Origin: Bacteroidales bacterium
GTDB taxonomy: Bacteria; Bacteroidota; Bacteroidia; Bacteroidales; UBA932
NCBI GenBank assembly: GCA_015060335.1
Contig: SUYR01000024.1
Location: 1-37,535, forward strand
DNA: 37,535 bases
Direction: 5' to 3'
Part shown: in pieces, positions 30,554 to 37,535 of the stretch
Position numbering within the stretch: position 1 is the stretch's first letter
How the letters are laid out: the number at the start of each line of letters is the position of its first letter
The notes under the pieces: generated by a model
Seen by the model: the letters and a program-made list of their open reading frames with translations, nothing else
Database searches by the model: none
Told to the model about the DNA's origin: nothing
Program-made: the position numbers and the translations under genes

Positions 30554-33500
30554 ATGAGATATATAAATATCCTTGTCTTTCTGTTGCTGTTTCCCCTGTC
30601 CCTGTCTGCACAGTTTTATGTGACGGGCTACGATCCGGGAAAACTGAAATGGAATTTCATTGATACAGAGAGCTATAGGGTCATTTATCCTCAGGGGGCG
30701 GACTCGCTTGCAAGGGTATATGGAAGAAAACTCGAAAAATATAAGATACCTGTTTCACGTACTTCCGGATATGTAACAGGAGAAGGAGACGGCAAGATAA
30801 TGCCTGTGGTGATGCATGCCTTCAACGATGCAAACGGATCTGTAGCATGGGCTCCTAAAAGAATGGACCTGTTCACTGTACCGTCTGCATATGACCCGGA
30901 ACCTATGCCCTGGAGTACAATGCTTTCTGTCCACGAATCAAGACATGTGTCCCAGATGCAGTTCGGACTTACGGAGCGCCAGAAACCTGGCAAATGGTTT
31001 CTGGGACAGGGATGGAACATAGTGGCGTTCCTGCTGTATCCCGGCACAGCAAATGTCGAAGGTGATGCTGTCGTTATGGAGACAGCTCTTACCCCGTCAG
31101 GAAGAGGACGGACCGCCGACTTTCTCAACTATTACTGGGTGGCTTTCGACCAGGGAGACTTCAGAGGCTGGTTCAAATGGAGATATGTCTCGCAGCTGAG
31201 GTATTCCCCTACTTATTATGCTCTGGGCTACATGACAGTAGGAGGTTTCCGTTATTTATACAACCACCCTTATTTCATGAGCGACGGTCTGCATATGGTG
31301 GCGGCACATCCCGGAAAGCTCGGGTGCCTTTATGACATAAGCAAGGAAGTGACAGGAAAGAAGTGGGAAGGAATGTGGCAGGAGGTCAGCCGCTCGATGT
31401 ACGGACTTTGGAAGGCAGATGCAGAAAAACGCGCACCTTATATTCCGTCAGAACGAGTACTGCCTGAATCTGAAAGATATACCGACTATACTGATCTGCT
31501 GGCGGTGGGACCTGATCTATATACCGTGAAGGACGGCCATGTCCATACTGCCTCGCTTGTCAGGATTGACAGCACAGGAAAGGAACATTTCATAAGCAGC
31601 TATGCGCCGGTAGCAAGTGCACCTAAATGGGATGAGAACTCCGGCAGACTGTACTGGAGCGAGAGTGTGCAGGACAAACGCTGGACCCTGAAAAGCGATT
31701 CGAAGATAAGATATATGAAGGATGGCCGAGGGGCAAAAAAGACGTTCAGAAACAAGGAGGTGCTTTATAATCCTGTGGTCAGGGAAGGATGTCTGACAGC
31801 AGTCCGGTATCATGGTGACGGACATTCGTCCCTAAGCATCCTTGAGGGAAGAAAAGGTAAGACGCTGGAAAATATTCCTGCCCCGGACTCTCTCCAGCTG
31901 GTGGAAACCGCAAGCATTGGAGACCTGATATATGTAACGGCAATCTCGGAAAACGGATACGGAATATATTCATATGATGACTGCGGCTGGGACTGCATCC
32001 TCTCTCCACAGCCCGTAATGATAAAGGACTTCAAGTCATATGGGGACGAGCTCATCTTCGCCTGTGACAGGACAGGAGTGAACGAACTGTATCATCTTGA
32101 CCCGCAGAACGGAGACCTCCGTCAGAAGACCTCCACGAGATATGGTGCGGCTGACTACACCTACAGCACAGACGGCAGTACGCTTTATTATTCTTCCCAG
32201 ACACTTATGGGAAAACATATATTCCGCACATCTGTCGATGACCTGCTTGACAGGAAAGTAAGATTTGACAGCCTGTACAGATATCCTATCGCAGAGCGTA
32301 TGAAAGAGCAGGAAATCGCCGCAGCAAAGGCACAGGGATATGAGACTTCTGTCACGGTAAAGGATGAGGAAGTGAAGATCTCGCAGCCACAGCGCTACCG
32401 CAAGCTGCCGCATATGTTCAATCTCCACACATGGTTCCCGGCTTATGTGAGTGTGGACAATATAATGAACAATCTGTCGTTCGACCCGCTCTGGCAGACG
32501 CTTTCGCTCGGAGTGTCGGGTGTGATGCAGAATCATCTTGCCACTGCCGTCGGAGAAGTCGGATACTCTGCGCATAAGGATCCGTACAATCCTGACAAAT
32601 GGAGACATTCCGGTCATTTCAAGTTTACATATTCCGGTCTGTATCCTATATTCCAGTTCTCCTTCGATATCAACGACAGGGGTGCAAGGCAATACAGCAC
32701 ATATGCAGATGCAGCAGACGGCAATACCTTCATGGTCAACTCGCAGGAGCAGAAGATGCCGTATATCCAGGGTCGGGCCAGCATGTATATCCCGTTCAAC
32801 TTCACATCCGGGGGCTGGAGCAAGGGTGTCATTCCAAAAGTGTCATATACCATAACCAATGATATATTCGATACGGGAACGATCCTTATGGACCGTGGAG
32901 GCATCATCATGTCGGGCGACAGAACGGCATTTGCAGGATACAAGGCAGGACGCAAGGCCATACGTCAGTACGCAGGTGGTTCCATAAGAGCATATGCCAT
33001 GAGATATATAGCGAATTCACAGGTATATCCGCGCTGGGGAATAGGAGCGGAAGCCGGGGCATCAAGCGGCATAGAAAGCTATAAGGTATTCTCCCCTATG
33101 GGTTATGTATATGGCTACGGATATGTTCCTGGCATCATGAGGACCCACGGCATAAGGCTTACGGCAATGTGGCAGACCAAGCTCCGCGACAAGTCTCCGT
33201 TCAGTCAGCAGGCTGTGGATATCCTGCCAAGAGGTCTGAGCAGCAACCCTACCCTCGGAAGCTACCTTTCCCTCTACCACAAGAATCTGGTGAAACTTAC
33301 TGCCGACTACGCCATTCCTGTATATATAGGAGATATAACAATCGGAGGCAACTGGCTGGCTATCAAAAGACTTGTGGCATATCCTCACTTCGATTATACA
33401 TTCATCGCAGACAAGGGACTCTGGTCTGCCGGACTTGACCTGACCGCAGATCTTCATGCGATCATTACCCTCGAATGGCCGTGCTCTGTGGGTTTGTCAT

Positions 33501-33598
33501 TCTCATGGAACGGTGGCTCGGCATGGAAGAGTCTCAGCAACGAAGGAATATCAATGGACAAATGGTTTGTCGGACCTGTATTCAATGTATCATTCTAA
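30554..33598 (+). CDS. Large secreted protein: HExxH peptidase-like domain, beta-propeller, outer-membrane barrel
   Basis: ATG 30554 gives MRYINILVFLLLFPLSLSAQ, a signal peptide, and 1014 residues. A TTG two codons upstream is not needed. The N-terminal domain contains HESRH at residues 127-131, an HExxH zinc motif, within TMLSVHESRHVSQMQFG. Glu169 in ANVEGDAVVMET is a possible third ligand, as in gluzincins. A middle region (about 300-590) has PD40/TolB-like propeller repeats: APKWDENSGRLYWSE, ELIFACDRTGVNELYHLD, and YTYSTDGSTLYYSSQ. The last 400 residues alternate in aromatic strands and end WFVGPVFNVSF, a typical terminal strand of an outer-membrane barrel. Function is unknown. A surface or periplasmic peptidase tethered by its own barrel is the simplest inference. 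Confidence 0.85.
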   Translation: MRYINILVFLLLFPLSLSAQFYVTGYDPGKLKWNFIDTESYRVIYPQGADSLARVYGRKLEKYKIPVSRTSGYVTGEGDGKIMPVVMHAFNDANGSVAWAPKRMDLFTVPSAYDPEPMPWSTMLSVHESRHVSQMQFGLTERQKPGKWFLGQGWNIVAFLLYPGTANVEGDAVVMETALTPSGRGRTADFLNYYWVAFDQGDFRGWFKWRYVSQLRYSPTYYALGYMTVGGFRYLYNHPYFMSDGLHMVAAHPGKLGCLYDISKEVTGKKWEGMWQEVSRSMYGLWKADAEKRAPYIPSERVLPESERYTDYTDLLAVGPDLYTVKDGHVHTASLVRIDSTGKEHFISSYAPVASAPKWDENSGRLYWSESVQDKRWTLKSDSKIRYMKDGRGAKKTFRNKEVLYNPVVREGCLTAVRYHGDGHSSLSILEGRKGKTLENIPAPDSLQLVETASIGDLIYVTAISENGYGIYSYDDCGWDCILSPQPVMIKDFKSYGDELIFACDRTGVNELYHLDPQNGDLRQKTSTRYGAADYTYSTDGSTLYYSSQTLMGKHIFRTSVDDLLDRKVRFDSLYRYPIAERMKEQEIAAAKAQGYETSVTVKDEEVKISQPQRYRKLPHMFNLHTWFPAYVSVDNIMNNLSFDPLWQTLSLGVSGVMQNHLATAVGEVGYSAHKDPYNPDKWRHSGHFKFTYSGLYPIFQFSFDINDRGARQYSTYADAADGNTFMVNSQEQKMPYIQGRASMYIPFNFTSGGWSKGVIPKVSYTITNDIFDTGTILMDRGGIIMSGDRTAFAGYKAGRKAIRQYAGGSIRAYAMRYIANSQVYPRWGIGAEAGASSGIESYKVFSPMGYVYGYGYVPGIMRTHGIRLTAMWQTKLRDKSPFSQQAVDILPRGLSSNPTLGSYLSLYHKNLVKLTADYAIPVYIGDITIGGNWLAIKRLVAYPHFDYTFIADKGLWSAGLDLTADLHAIITLEWPCSVGLSFSWNGGSAWKSLSNEGISMDKWFVGPVFNVSF

Positions 33599-33757
33599 AC
33601 GTCATCCTCGAACTGATTAAACGTCATCCCCGACCTGATTAAACGTCATCCCCGAACTGATTAAACGTCATCCCTGAACTGATTAAACGTCATCCCTGAA
33701 CTGATTAAACGTCATCCCCGAACTGATTAAACGTCATCCCCGACCTGATCGGGGATC
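33597..33757. repeat. 22-bp tandem repeat, seven units, ending in a hairpin
   Basis: The unit AAACGTCATCCCCGAACTGATT repeats without spacers at 33597, 33619, 33641, 33663, 33685 and 33707. A seventh unit starts at 33729 and continues into CCCCGA-CCTGA-TCGGGG (33738-33754). Variation is limited to C/T in CCCCG and A/C in GAACTG. The array begins inside the TAA stop (33596-33598) of the preceding gene and occupies the gap up to the CpXC gene. Confidence 0.95.
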
Positions 33758-33770
33758 TAAATAAAATAAT

Positions 33771-34433
33771 ATGTCAATCGTAAACGAAGCACTTGCACCA
33801 TGCAGCAAATGCGGTCAGCAGCAAAAAGTCACAGTGTACCGCAGCATCAATATTTCCGAGAATCCGGAACTGAAGGACAAGGTCCGCGACGGTTCCCTCT
33901 TCCTGTGGGAATGTCCTCACTGCGGCCAGGTCAATCTGGCAAAATATGAAACCCTATATCACGACCCTTCCGCAAAACTGATGGTATGGCTCATCCCGTC
34001 CGGAGAGATATCGGAAACCCAGATGCAGGCAATAACAATGCACACCAAGGCGATGGGTGGCTACTCTCTGCGCCGCGTGAACGATATGGGCTCACTGATG
34101 GAAAAGGTCCTCATCTGCGACGCCGGACTTGATGACGTCGTTCTGGAGATGTGCAAATACGTCACAAAACTCGAAATGATCCAGACCACCATAGGAGCCG
34201 AACAGAAGGACGAATTCCTTGCATCCACATTCCATTTCTACAAATCGGAAGGAGAAGACGAAGGACGTATCCTTACCTTCATGTACGCCCTCGACGGCAA
34301 GATGCAGGGAGTCAACATAGGCTGGAATGTCTATCAGGACTGTGCCGGCATCCTCGAGCGCAACCCACAGATCAAACCAGCCGACGGATTCGCAAGAATC
34401 GACGCCGACTGGCTTAGTTCTGTGATGGCGTAG
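33771..34433 (+). CDS. CpXC-domain zinc-ribbon protein
   Basis: The product has 220 residues, starting MSIVNEALAPCSKCGQQQ. Two CxxC knuckles, CSKC and CPHC, sit 37 residues apart (about residues 11-14 and 48-51) and form the zinc-ribbon core of the CpXC family. FLWECPHCGQVNLAKYETLYHD is typical of that family. The rest is a mixed alpha/beta region of unknown role with no signal peptide, so it is probably cytoplasmic. CpXC proteins are widespread but functionally uncharacterised. It follows the tandem repeat array and is convergent with galK, with two long hairpins between them. Confidence 0.82.
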   Translation: MSIVNEALAPCSKCGQQQKVTVYRSINISENPELKDKVRDGSLFLWECPHCGQVNLAKYETLYHDPSAKLMVWLIPSGEISETQMQAITMHTKAMGGYSLRRVNDMGSLMEKVLICDAGLDDVVLEMCKYVTKLEMIQTTIGAEQKDEFLASTFHFYKSEGEDEGRILTFMYALDGKMQGVNIGWNVYQDCAGILERNPQIKPADGFARIDADWLSSVMA

Positions 34434-34474
34434 GCAGAAGGACAGACCCGCCACAAACCCTAACAGATATTAAA

Positions 34475-34518
34475 TGTCACGACGCAAGAGTTTTTGACCG
34501 TACTCTTGCATCGTGACA
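34475..34518. repeat. Long hairpin next to the CpXC gene (sister of the galK terminator)
   Basis: Arms 34475-34491 and 34502-34518 pair over 17 bp with one mismatch around a 10-nt loop. The left arm shares CACGACGCAAGAGTTTT with the hairpin at 34544-34591. There is no T-run on the plus strand. On the minus strand ATTTAAT follows. Confidence 0.75.
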
Positions 34519-34536
34519 CAAAAACGTCATATTTGA

Positions 34537-34591
34537 AGAAAAAAATGCCACGACGCAAGAGTTTTGCAACATTCTCTTGCGTCGTGGCATT
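34537..34591 (-). terminator. Rho-independent terminator of galK
   Basis: An 18-bp perfect stem (34544-34561 with 34574-34591) surrounds a 12-nt loop. On the minus strand it is followed by a run of seven T (counting the last stem bases). It begins 3 nt after the galK stop codon. Confidence 0.85.
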
Positions 34592-34594
34592 AAT

Positions 34595-35731
34595 TTACGC
34601 CAGCTTACGTGCTCCGTCGCTGATCACTACTGGAATCACTACCGGCTCATGTCCGTATTTCTCTGCAAATGCTGCCTTAGCCTTCTCTATGAATGCGTCG
34701 TAGAGCTCGGCCTTCACGAGGTTGATGGTGCAGCCACCGAAGCCGCCTCCCATGATACGTGAACCTGTCACGCCGCACTCCTGAGCTACTGTAGCGAGGA
34801 AATCAAGCTCTTCGCAAGACACTTCGTAGTCCTTTGACATTCCCCAGTGAGTCTCATACATACGAGCTCCTACTGTCTCATAGTCACCCTTCTCGAGAGC
34901 ATCACATACGTCAAGGACACGTTTCTCCTCACCGATCACATAGCGGGCGCGGAGGTAGTCTTCCTCTGAAATCTGATCCTTGATTGCTTCGAGCTGATCC
35001 ATTGTTGCTCCGCGGAGGAATTCCTGGCCGAGAACTTTTGCTACTCGCTCGCAAGATGCGCGACGGTCGTTGTATGGCGAGCCAACAAGCTCATGCTTTA
35101 CGCAAGAGTTCAGGAGAACGAGCTTGTAGCCATGACTCTCCGGATCAAACGGGAAGTATGCGAACTCCATCGAGCGGCAGTCCAGACGCATGAGATTGCC
35201 TGCCTTGCCGAATACTGAAGCGAACTGGTCCATGATACCGCACTTTACGCCGCAGTAGTTGTGCTCTGTGCTCTGTCCGATGCGTGCAAGCTCGAACTTG
35301 TCGATTCCGAGTGAGAAAAGGTCGTTTAGAGCATATGCAAAAGTGCTTTCAAGAGCTGCTGAAGAAGACATACCGGCTCCGAGAGGAACATCACCGGCAA
35401 ATACTGTGTTGAATCCGGCAATCTTTCCACCTCTCTTCTGGATCTCGCGGCATACTCCGAAGATATAGCGTGCCCAGCTCTGTGAAGGAGCGTCCTCTTC
35501 TTTAAGACCGAACTCGCAGTACTCGTCAAGGTCAAGTGCAAAAGCCTTCACTGTCTCTGTACCGTTGAGCTTGATCTCTGCAATCATTCCTTTGTCGATT
35601 GCGCCAGGGAACACGAAACCGCCGTTATAGTCAGTGTGCTCGCCGATAAGGTTGATACGTCCTGCTGAAGCATAGAAATCACCCTCTGTCTGGAAAAGGG
35701 TCTGGAATTTTTCAGAAATTTTCTGTTTCAT
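34595..35731 (-). CDS. galK: Galactokinase
   Basis: The product has 378 residues, close to E. coli GalK length. All GHMP kinase motifs are present. The galactokinase signature GRINLIGEHTDYNGGFVFP lies near residue 24. The ATP-binding loop is VPLGAGMSSSAALE near 118. Motif 3, GSRIMGGGFGGCTINL, lies near 325. CGIMDQFASVFGK carries the catalytic-Asp region. It phosphorylates alpha-galactose to galactose-1-phosphate in the Leloir pathway. galM, which supplies the alpha anomer, is at 13445-14497 on the same strand. The gene stands alone, with its own promoter and a strong terminator. Confidence 0.97.
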   Translation of the reverse strand: MKQKISEKFQTLFQTEGDFYASAGRINLIGEHTDYNGGFVFPGAIDKGMIAEIKLNGTETVKAFALDLDEYCEFGLKEEDAPSQSWARYIFGVCREIQKRGGKIAGFNTVFAGDVPLGAGMSSSAALESTFAYALNDLFSLGIDKFELARIGQSTEHNYCGVKCGIMDQFASVFGKAGNLMRLDCRSMEFAYFPFDPESHGYKLVLLNSCVKHELVGSPYNDRRASCERVAKVLGQEFLRGATMDQLEAIKDQISEEDYLRARYVIGEEKRVLDVCDALEKGDYETVGARMYETHWGMSKDYEVSCEELDFLATVAQECGVTGSRIMGGGFGGCTINLVKAELYDAFIEKAKAAFAEKYGHEPVVIPVVISDGARKLA

Positions 35732-35771
35732 GGTATTGAGTTTAATATTATTGTCTGCGGCTAAAATCTTT

Positions 35772-35802
35772 CAAATATAGCAATATCTTATTATTATTCA
35801 AG
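35772..35802 (-). promoter_or_regulatory. Promoter of galK
   Basis: On the minus strand CTTG (35799-35802), 19 nt, then TATATTTG (35772-35779). The -7 box is perfect and the -33 box matches three of four. The leader is about 35 nt. Confidence 0.62.
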
Positions 35803-35853
35803 GCGATATTCTGTATTTTATTTTTATGCTATCTACAACATACTGTCTATTAA

Positions 35854-35924
35854 TCACTTACACCCTATGCCTGCTCCCCAAAGTACGCAGGCATAGGGTA
35901 TAATACGCTGATAATAAGCGTATT
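35854..35924. repeat. Intergenic hairpin repeat H1, copy 3, loop reversed, with a second hairpin
   Basis: ACCCTATGCCTGC (35862-35874), loop TCCCCAAAGTAC, then GCAGGCATAGGGT (35887-35899), a perfect 13-bp stem. A second hairpin AATACGCT-GATAATA-AGCGTATT (35902-35924) follows and overlaps the stop codon (35923-35925) of the gene to the right. The loop is the exact reverse complement of that in copy 2, while the outer flanks (TTACACCC left, CGCTGAT right) keep their orientation. Confidence 0.88.
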
Positions 35925-36879
35925 AGGGGCAGATACGCAGTCTTACAAGAATGGGACAATGATCGCTTACCCCACCGACATATCTGGGACCGGTATATGT
36001 TCTTAGCGGTTTCTCTCCCGGATAGCGGTTGTCGTATGTCATCAGGAAAGGTATCCTCACCACCAGCATATGCGAAGCTCCGACATCGGTACTAACAAGA
36101 AAGTTATCTATAAGTTCCCATTTGCCCTTATATCTGATAGTACCATCTCCCCTTTCGTGAAAAGGAAGTCCCATGTTTTCAAATGATTTCCCGAGAATAT
36201 CAAACTGACTGCCGTCCGGTGTATCGTTGAAGTCACCCATTGCCACGATATTGTCCCGTCCAATCCTGCACAAGGAATCACATAGTGCTTCAAGACAATC
36301 CATAACCTTTGTCCTTTTATGCTCGGAAGCCTTTTCTCCACCGTATTTTGAAGGATGATGATTGACTATGAAATCCATATGCTTTCCGCTGCTGCAAAGC
36401 ATATTGACATGTAATATATCACGTGTCTGAATATCTTCCGGAGTTATGAAAGAAGTGGAAAGAGGCCTCATGACAGACTTTCTGTACAGCAGGGCCACAT
36501 CTATGCCGCGTCTGTCACCGGAATCGTGATGTATGATACCGTAATCATATTTTCTCAACAATGTAGAGGAAAGCAGTTTGGTCAGCACTCCCCTGTTTTC
36601 TACCTCTGCAAGGCCTATGACATCAGGAATTCTGCCATACCTGTCAGCAATCCACATAACGGATTTGCATATCATATCACATTTCCTATAAAACCTTTTT
36701 CTGGTCCAATGACGCTCACCATAAGAAGAATATTCCTTATCTGACTCACCGGTTCCCTGATCTGTCCAGTCAAAGAAATTCTCCACATTCCAGAACATCA
36801 CAAGCAGCGAATCCTGCTCCTGTGCACTTAGTACTGCTTCTGTAAAAAATAACGTCAACACTAAAATCAACCGCCTCAT
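35923..36879 (-). CDS. Secreted endonuclease/exonuclease/phosphatase-fold protein
   Basis: The product has 318 residues, with signal peptide MRRLILVLTLFFTEAVLSAQ. The EEP (DNase I-like) fold is clear: LLVMFWNVENFFDW near residue 25, the metal ligand in IGLAEVEN, GIDVALLYRK, VNHHPSKYGG, MGDFNDTPDGS, and the catalytic His in GGVSDHCPILVRL. Members cleave phosphodiesters of nucleic acids or phosphoinositides or act on other phosphoesters. The signal peptide suggests an extracytoplasmic nuclease or phosphatase. The C-terminus is only RLRICP, and the stop codon lies inside the second hairpin of repeat H1 copy 3. It shares a back-to-back promoter region with ychF. Confidence 0.9.
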   Translation of the reverse strand: MRRLILVLTLFFTEAVLSAQEQDSLLVMFWNVENFFDWTDQGTGESDKEYSSYGERHWTRKRFYRKCDMICKSVMWIADRYGRIPDVIGLAEVENRGVLTKLLSSTLLRKYDYGIIHHDSGDRRGIDVALLYRKSVMRPLSTSFITPEDIQTRDILHVNMLCSSGKHMDFIVNHHPSKYGGEKASEHKRTKVMDCLEALCDSLCRIGRDNIVAMGDFNDTPDGSQFDILGKSFENMGLPFHERGDGTIRYKGKWELIDNFLVSTDVGASHMLVVRIPFLMTYDNRYPGEKPLRTYTGPRYVGGVSDHCPILVRLRICP

Positions 36880-36904
36880 AATTTAAGCTATTTCAATAAT
36901 ATCG

Positions 36905-36932
36905 CAAATGTAAAAGATTATGAGTAAATTTG
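36905..36932. promoter_or_regulatory. Back-to-back -7 elements for the EEP gene (-) and ychF (+)
   Basis: TACATTTG on the minus strand (36905-36912) and TAAATTTG on the plus strand (36925-36932) are only 12 nt apart and point away from each other. Each promoter's -33 position therefore lies around or beyond the other's -7 box. Leaders would be about 20 nt in both directions. No strong TTTG -33 box is seen for either. Confidence 0.5.
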
Positions 36933-36958
36933 CGGCCTGAAACTAAAATAAATCATAT

Positions 36959-37535
36959 ATGGCACTCAAATGCGGCATCGTAGGACTTCCTAATGTAGGA
37001 AAATCAACACTTTTCAATTGCGTTAGCTCGGGAAAGGCACAGAGCGCAAACTTCCCTTTCTGTACTATAGAACCAAATATAGGATCCACAATAGTCCCTG
37101 ACAAGAGACTTGAGGTACTTGAAAGCCTCTGTAATCCTAAAAGAGTGATTCCGGCTACAGTGGAAATTGTTGACATTGCAGGCCTTGTAAAGGGTGCCAG
37201 CAAGGGAGAAGGTCTCGGCAACCAGTTCCTCGCAAATATCCGTGAGACAGATGCTATCCTGCACGTGCTCCGCTGCTTCGATGATCCTAATATAGTACAT
37301 GTGGACGGAAGTGTTGACCCTGTCCGTGACAAGGAAGTGATAGACTGCGAGCTTCAGCTCAAAGACCTTGAGACAGTGGAAAACCGAATTGCAAAGGTAC
37401 AGAAGCAGGCTCAGACAGGTGGAGACAAGAATGCAAAGAAACTCTTAGACCTGCTTGTAAGATATAAGGCAGCCCTTGAGCAGGGTAAGTCATGCCGCAC
37501 GGTAACACTCGAAAATGCAGATGAAGAGCAGCTTG
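36959..37535 (+). CDS. ychF: Ribosome-associated ATPase YchF/OLA1, N-terminal part (runs off the window)
   Basis: ATG 36959 opens MALKCGIVGLPNVGKSTLFN, the P-loop of the Obg-related YchF family. SANFPFCTIEPNIG (switch I) and VDIAGLVKGASKGEGLGNQFL (switch II) follow, with HVLRCFDD after them. About 192 of the usual 360 or so residues are in the window. YchF hydrolyses ATP rather than GTP, binds ribosomes and is linked to stress responses. The C-terminal TGS domain lies outside. The reading frame is open to the window end. Confidence 0.96.
   Translation, partial: MALKCGIVGLPNVGKSTLFNCVSSGKAQSANFPFCTIEPNIGSTIVPDKRLEVLESLCNPKRVIPATVEIVDIAGLVKGASKGEGLGNQFLANIRETDAILHVLRCFDDPNIVHVDGSVDPVRDKEVIDCELQLKDLETVENRIAKVQKQAQTGGDKNAKKLLDLLVRYKAALEQGKSCRTVTLENADEEQL

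Noticed and set aside
33597..33757. Possible CRISPR array (seven 22-bp repeats)
   Set aside because: The units are directly abutting with no spacers, and no cas gene is in the window.

Overview
The window is chromosomal DNA of a Bacteroidales-type bacterium (phylum Bacteroidota). Four lines of evidence point there. Several genes carry the Bacteroides-type promoter (-33 TTTG, about 20 nt, -7 TAnnTTTG). Classical Shine-Dalgarno sites are almost absent. Lipoproteins with MK...C lipoboxes are very common. There is a complete type V (Mfa/Fim-like) fimbrial operon of the kind known from Bacteroides and Porphyromonas. Genus or family cannot be fixed by reading alone. No tRNA, rRNA, transposase, phage gene or CRISPR array was seen.

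Layout. 1-1.4 kb: the 5' part of rpsL and two small lipoproteins, all on the minus strand. 1.6-4.8 kb: an O6-alkylguanine-transferase-like protein, a nitroreductase lipoprotein and a secreted tandem alpha/beta-hydrolase (plus strand), meeting a SIMPL-domain protein (minus). 5.8-9.8 kb: a GT4-type glycosyltransferase followed by a YfhO-like multi-membrane protein. 9.8-14.8 kb (minus): a small exported membrane protein, a sodium:neurotransmitter-type symporter, folA, thyA, galM and a 69-residue membrane protein. 14.9-25.8 kb (minus): a seven-gene fimbrial operon (DUF3575 barrel, DUF3868/OmpA protein, fimbrillin, Mfa2/FimB anchor, three large accessory or tip lipoproteins). It has its own promoter, an internal hairpin after the fimbrillin gene and a rho-independent terminator at the end. 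26.1-27.1 kb: a divergent seven-helix membrane AraC-type regulator. 27.1-30.4 kb (minus): two thioredoxin-fold lipoproteins and a Na/Pi cotransporter. 30.6-34.4 kb (plus): a large secreted HExxH/beta-propeller/beta-barrel protein and a CpXC zinc-ribbon protein. 34.6-36.9 kb (minus): galK and a secreted endonuclease/exonuclease/phosphatase-fold protein. 37 kb: the start of ychF.

How the genes work together. The fimbrial operon and the divergent membrane regulator look like one surface-organelle unit. thyA-folA couple dTMP synthesis to folate recycling. galM and galK are both Leloir-pathway genes but lie 20 kb apart. The rest is housekeeping and envelope function.

The least explained material is intergenic. 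There is a three-copy hairpin repeat whose 12-nt loop is reversed in one copy while the flanks keep their orientation. There is a gap-free 108-nt repeat pair with hairpin cores. A 22-bp tandem array of seven units begins inside a stop codon. Sister long hairpins lie next to galK, and a 144-bp-offset duplication lies upstream of the symporter. The main protein-level oddities are the HExxH-propeller-barrel fusion, a shared C-terminus between fimbrillin and anchor, and an alkyltransferase with PCHLV instead of PCHRV.
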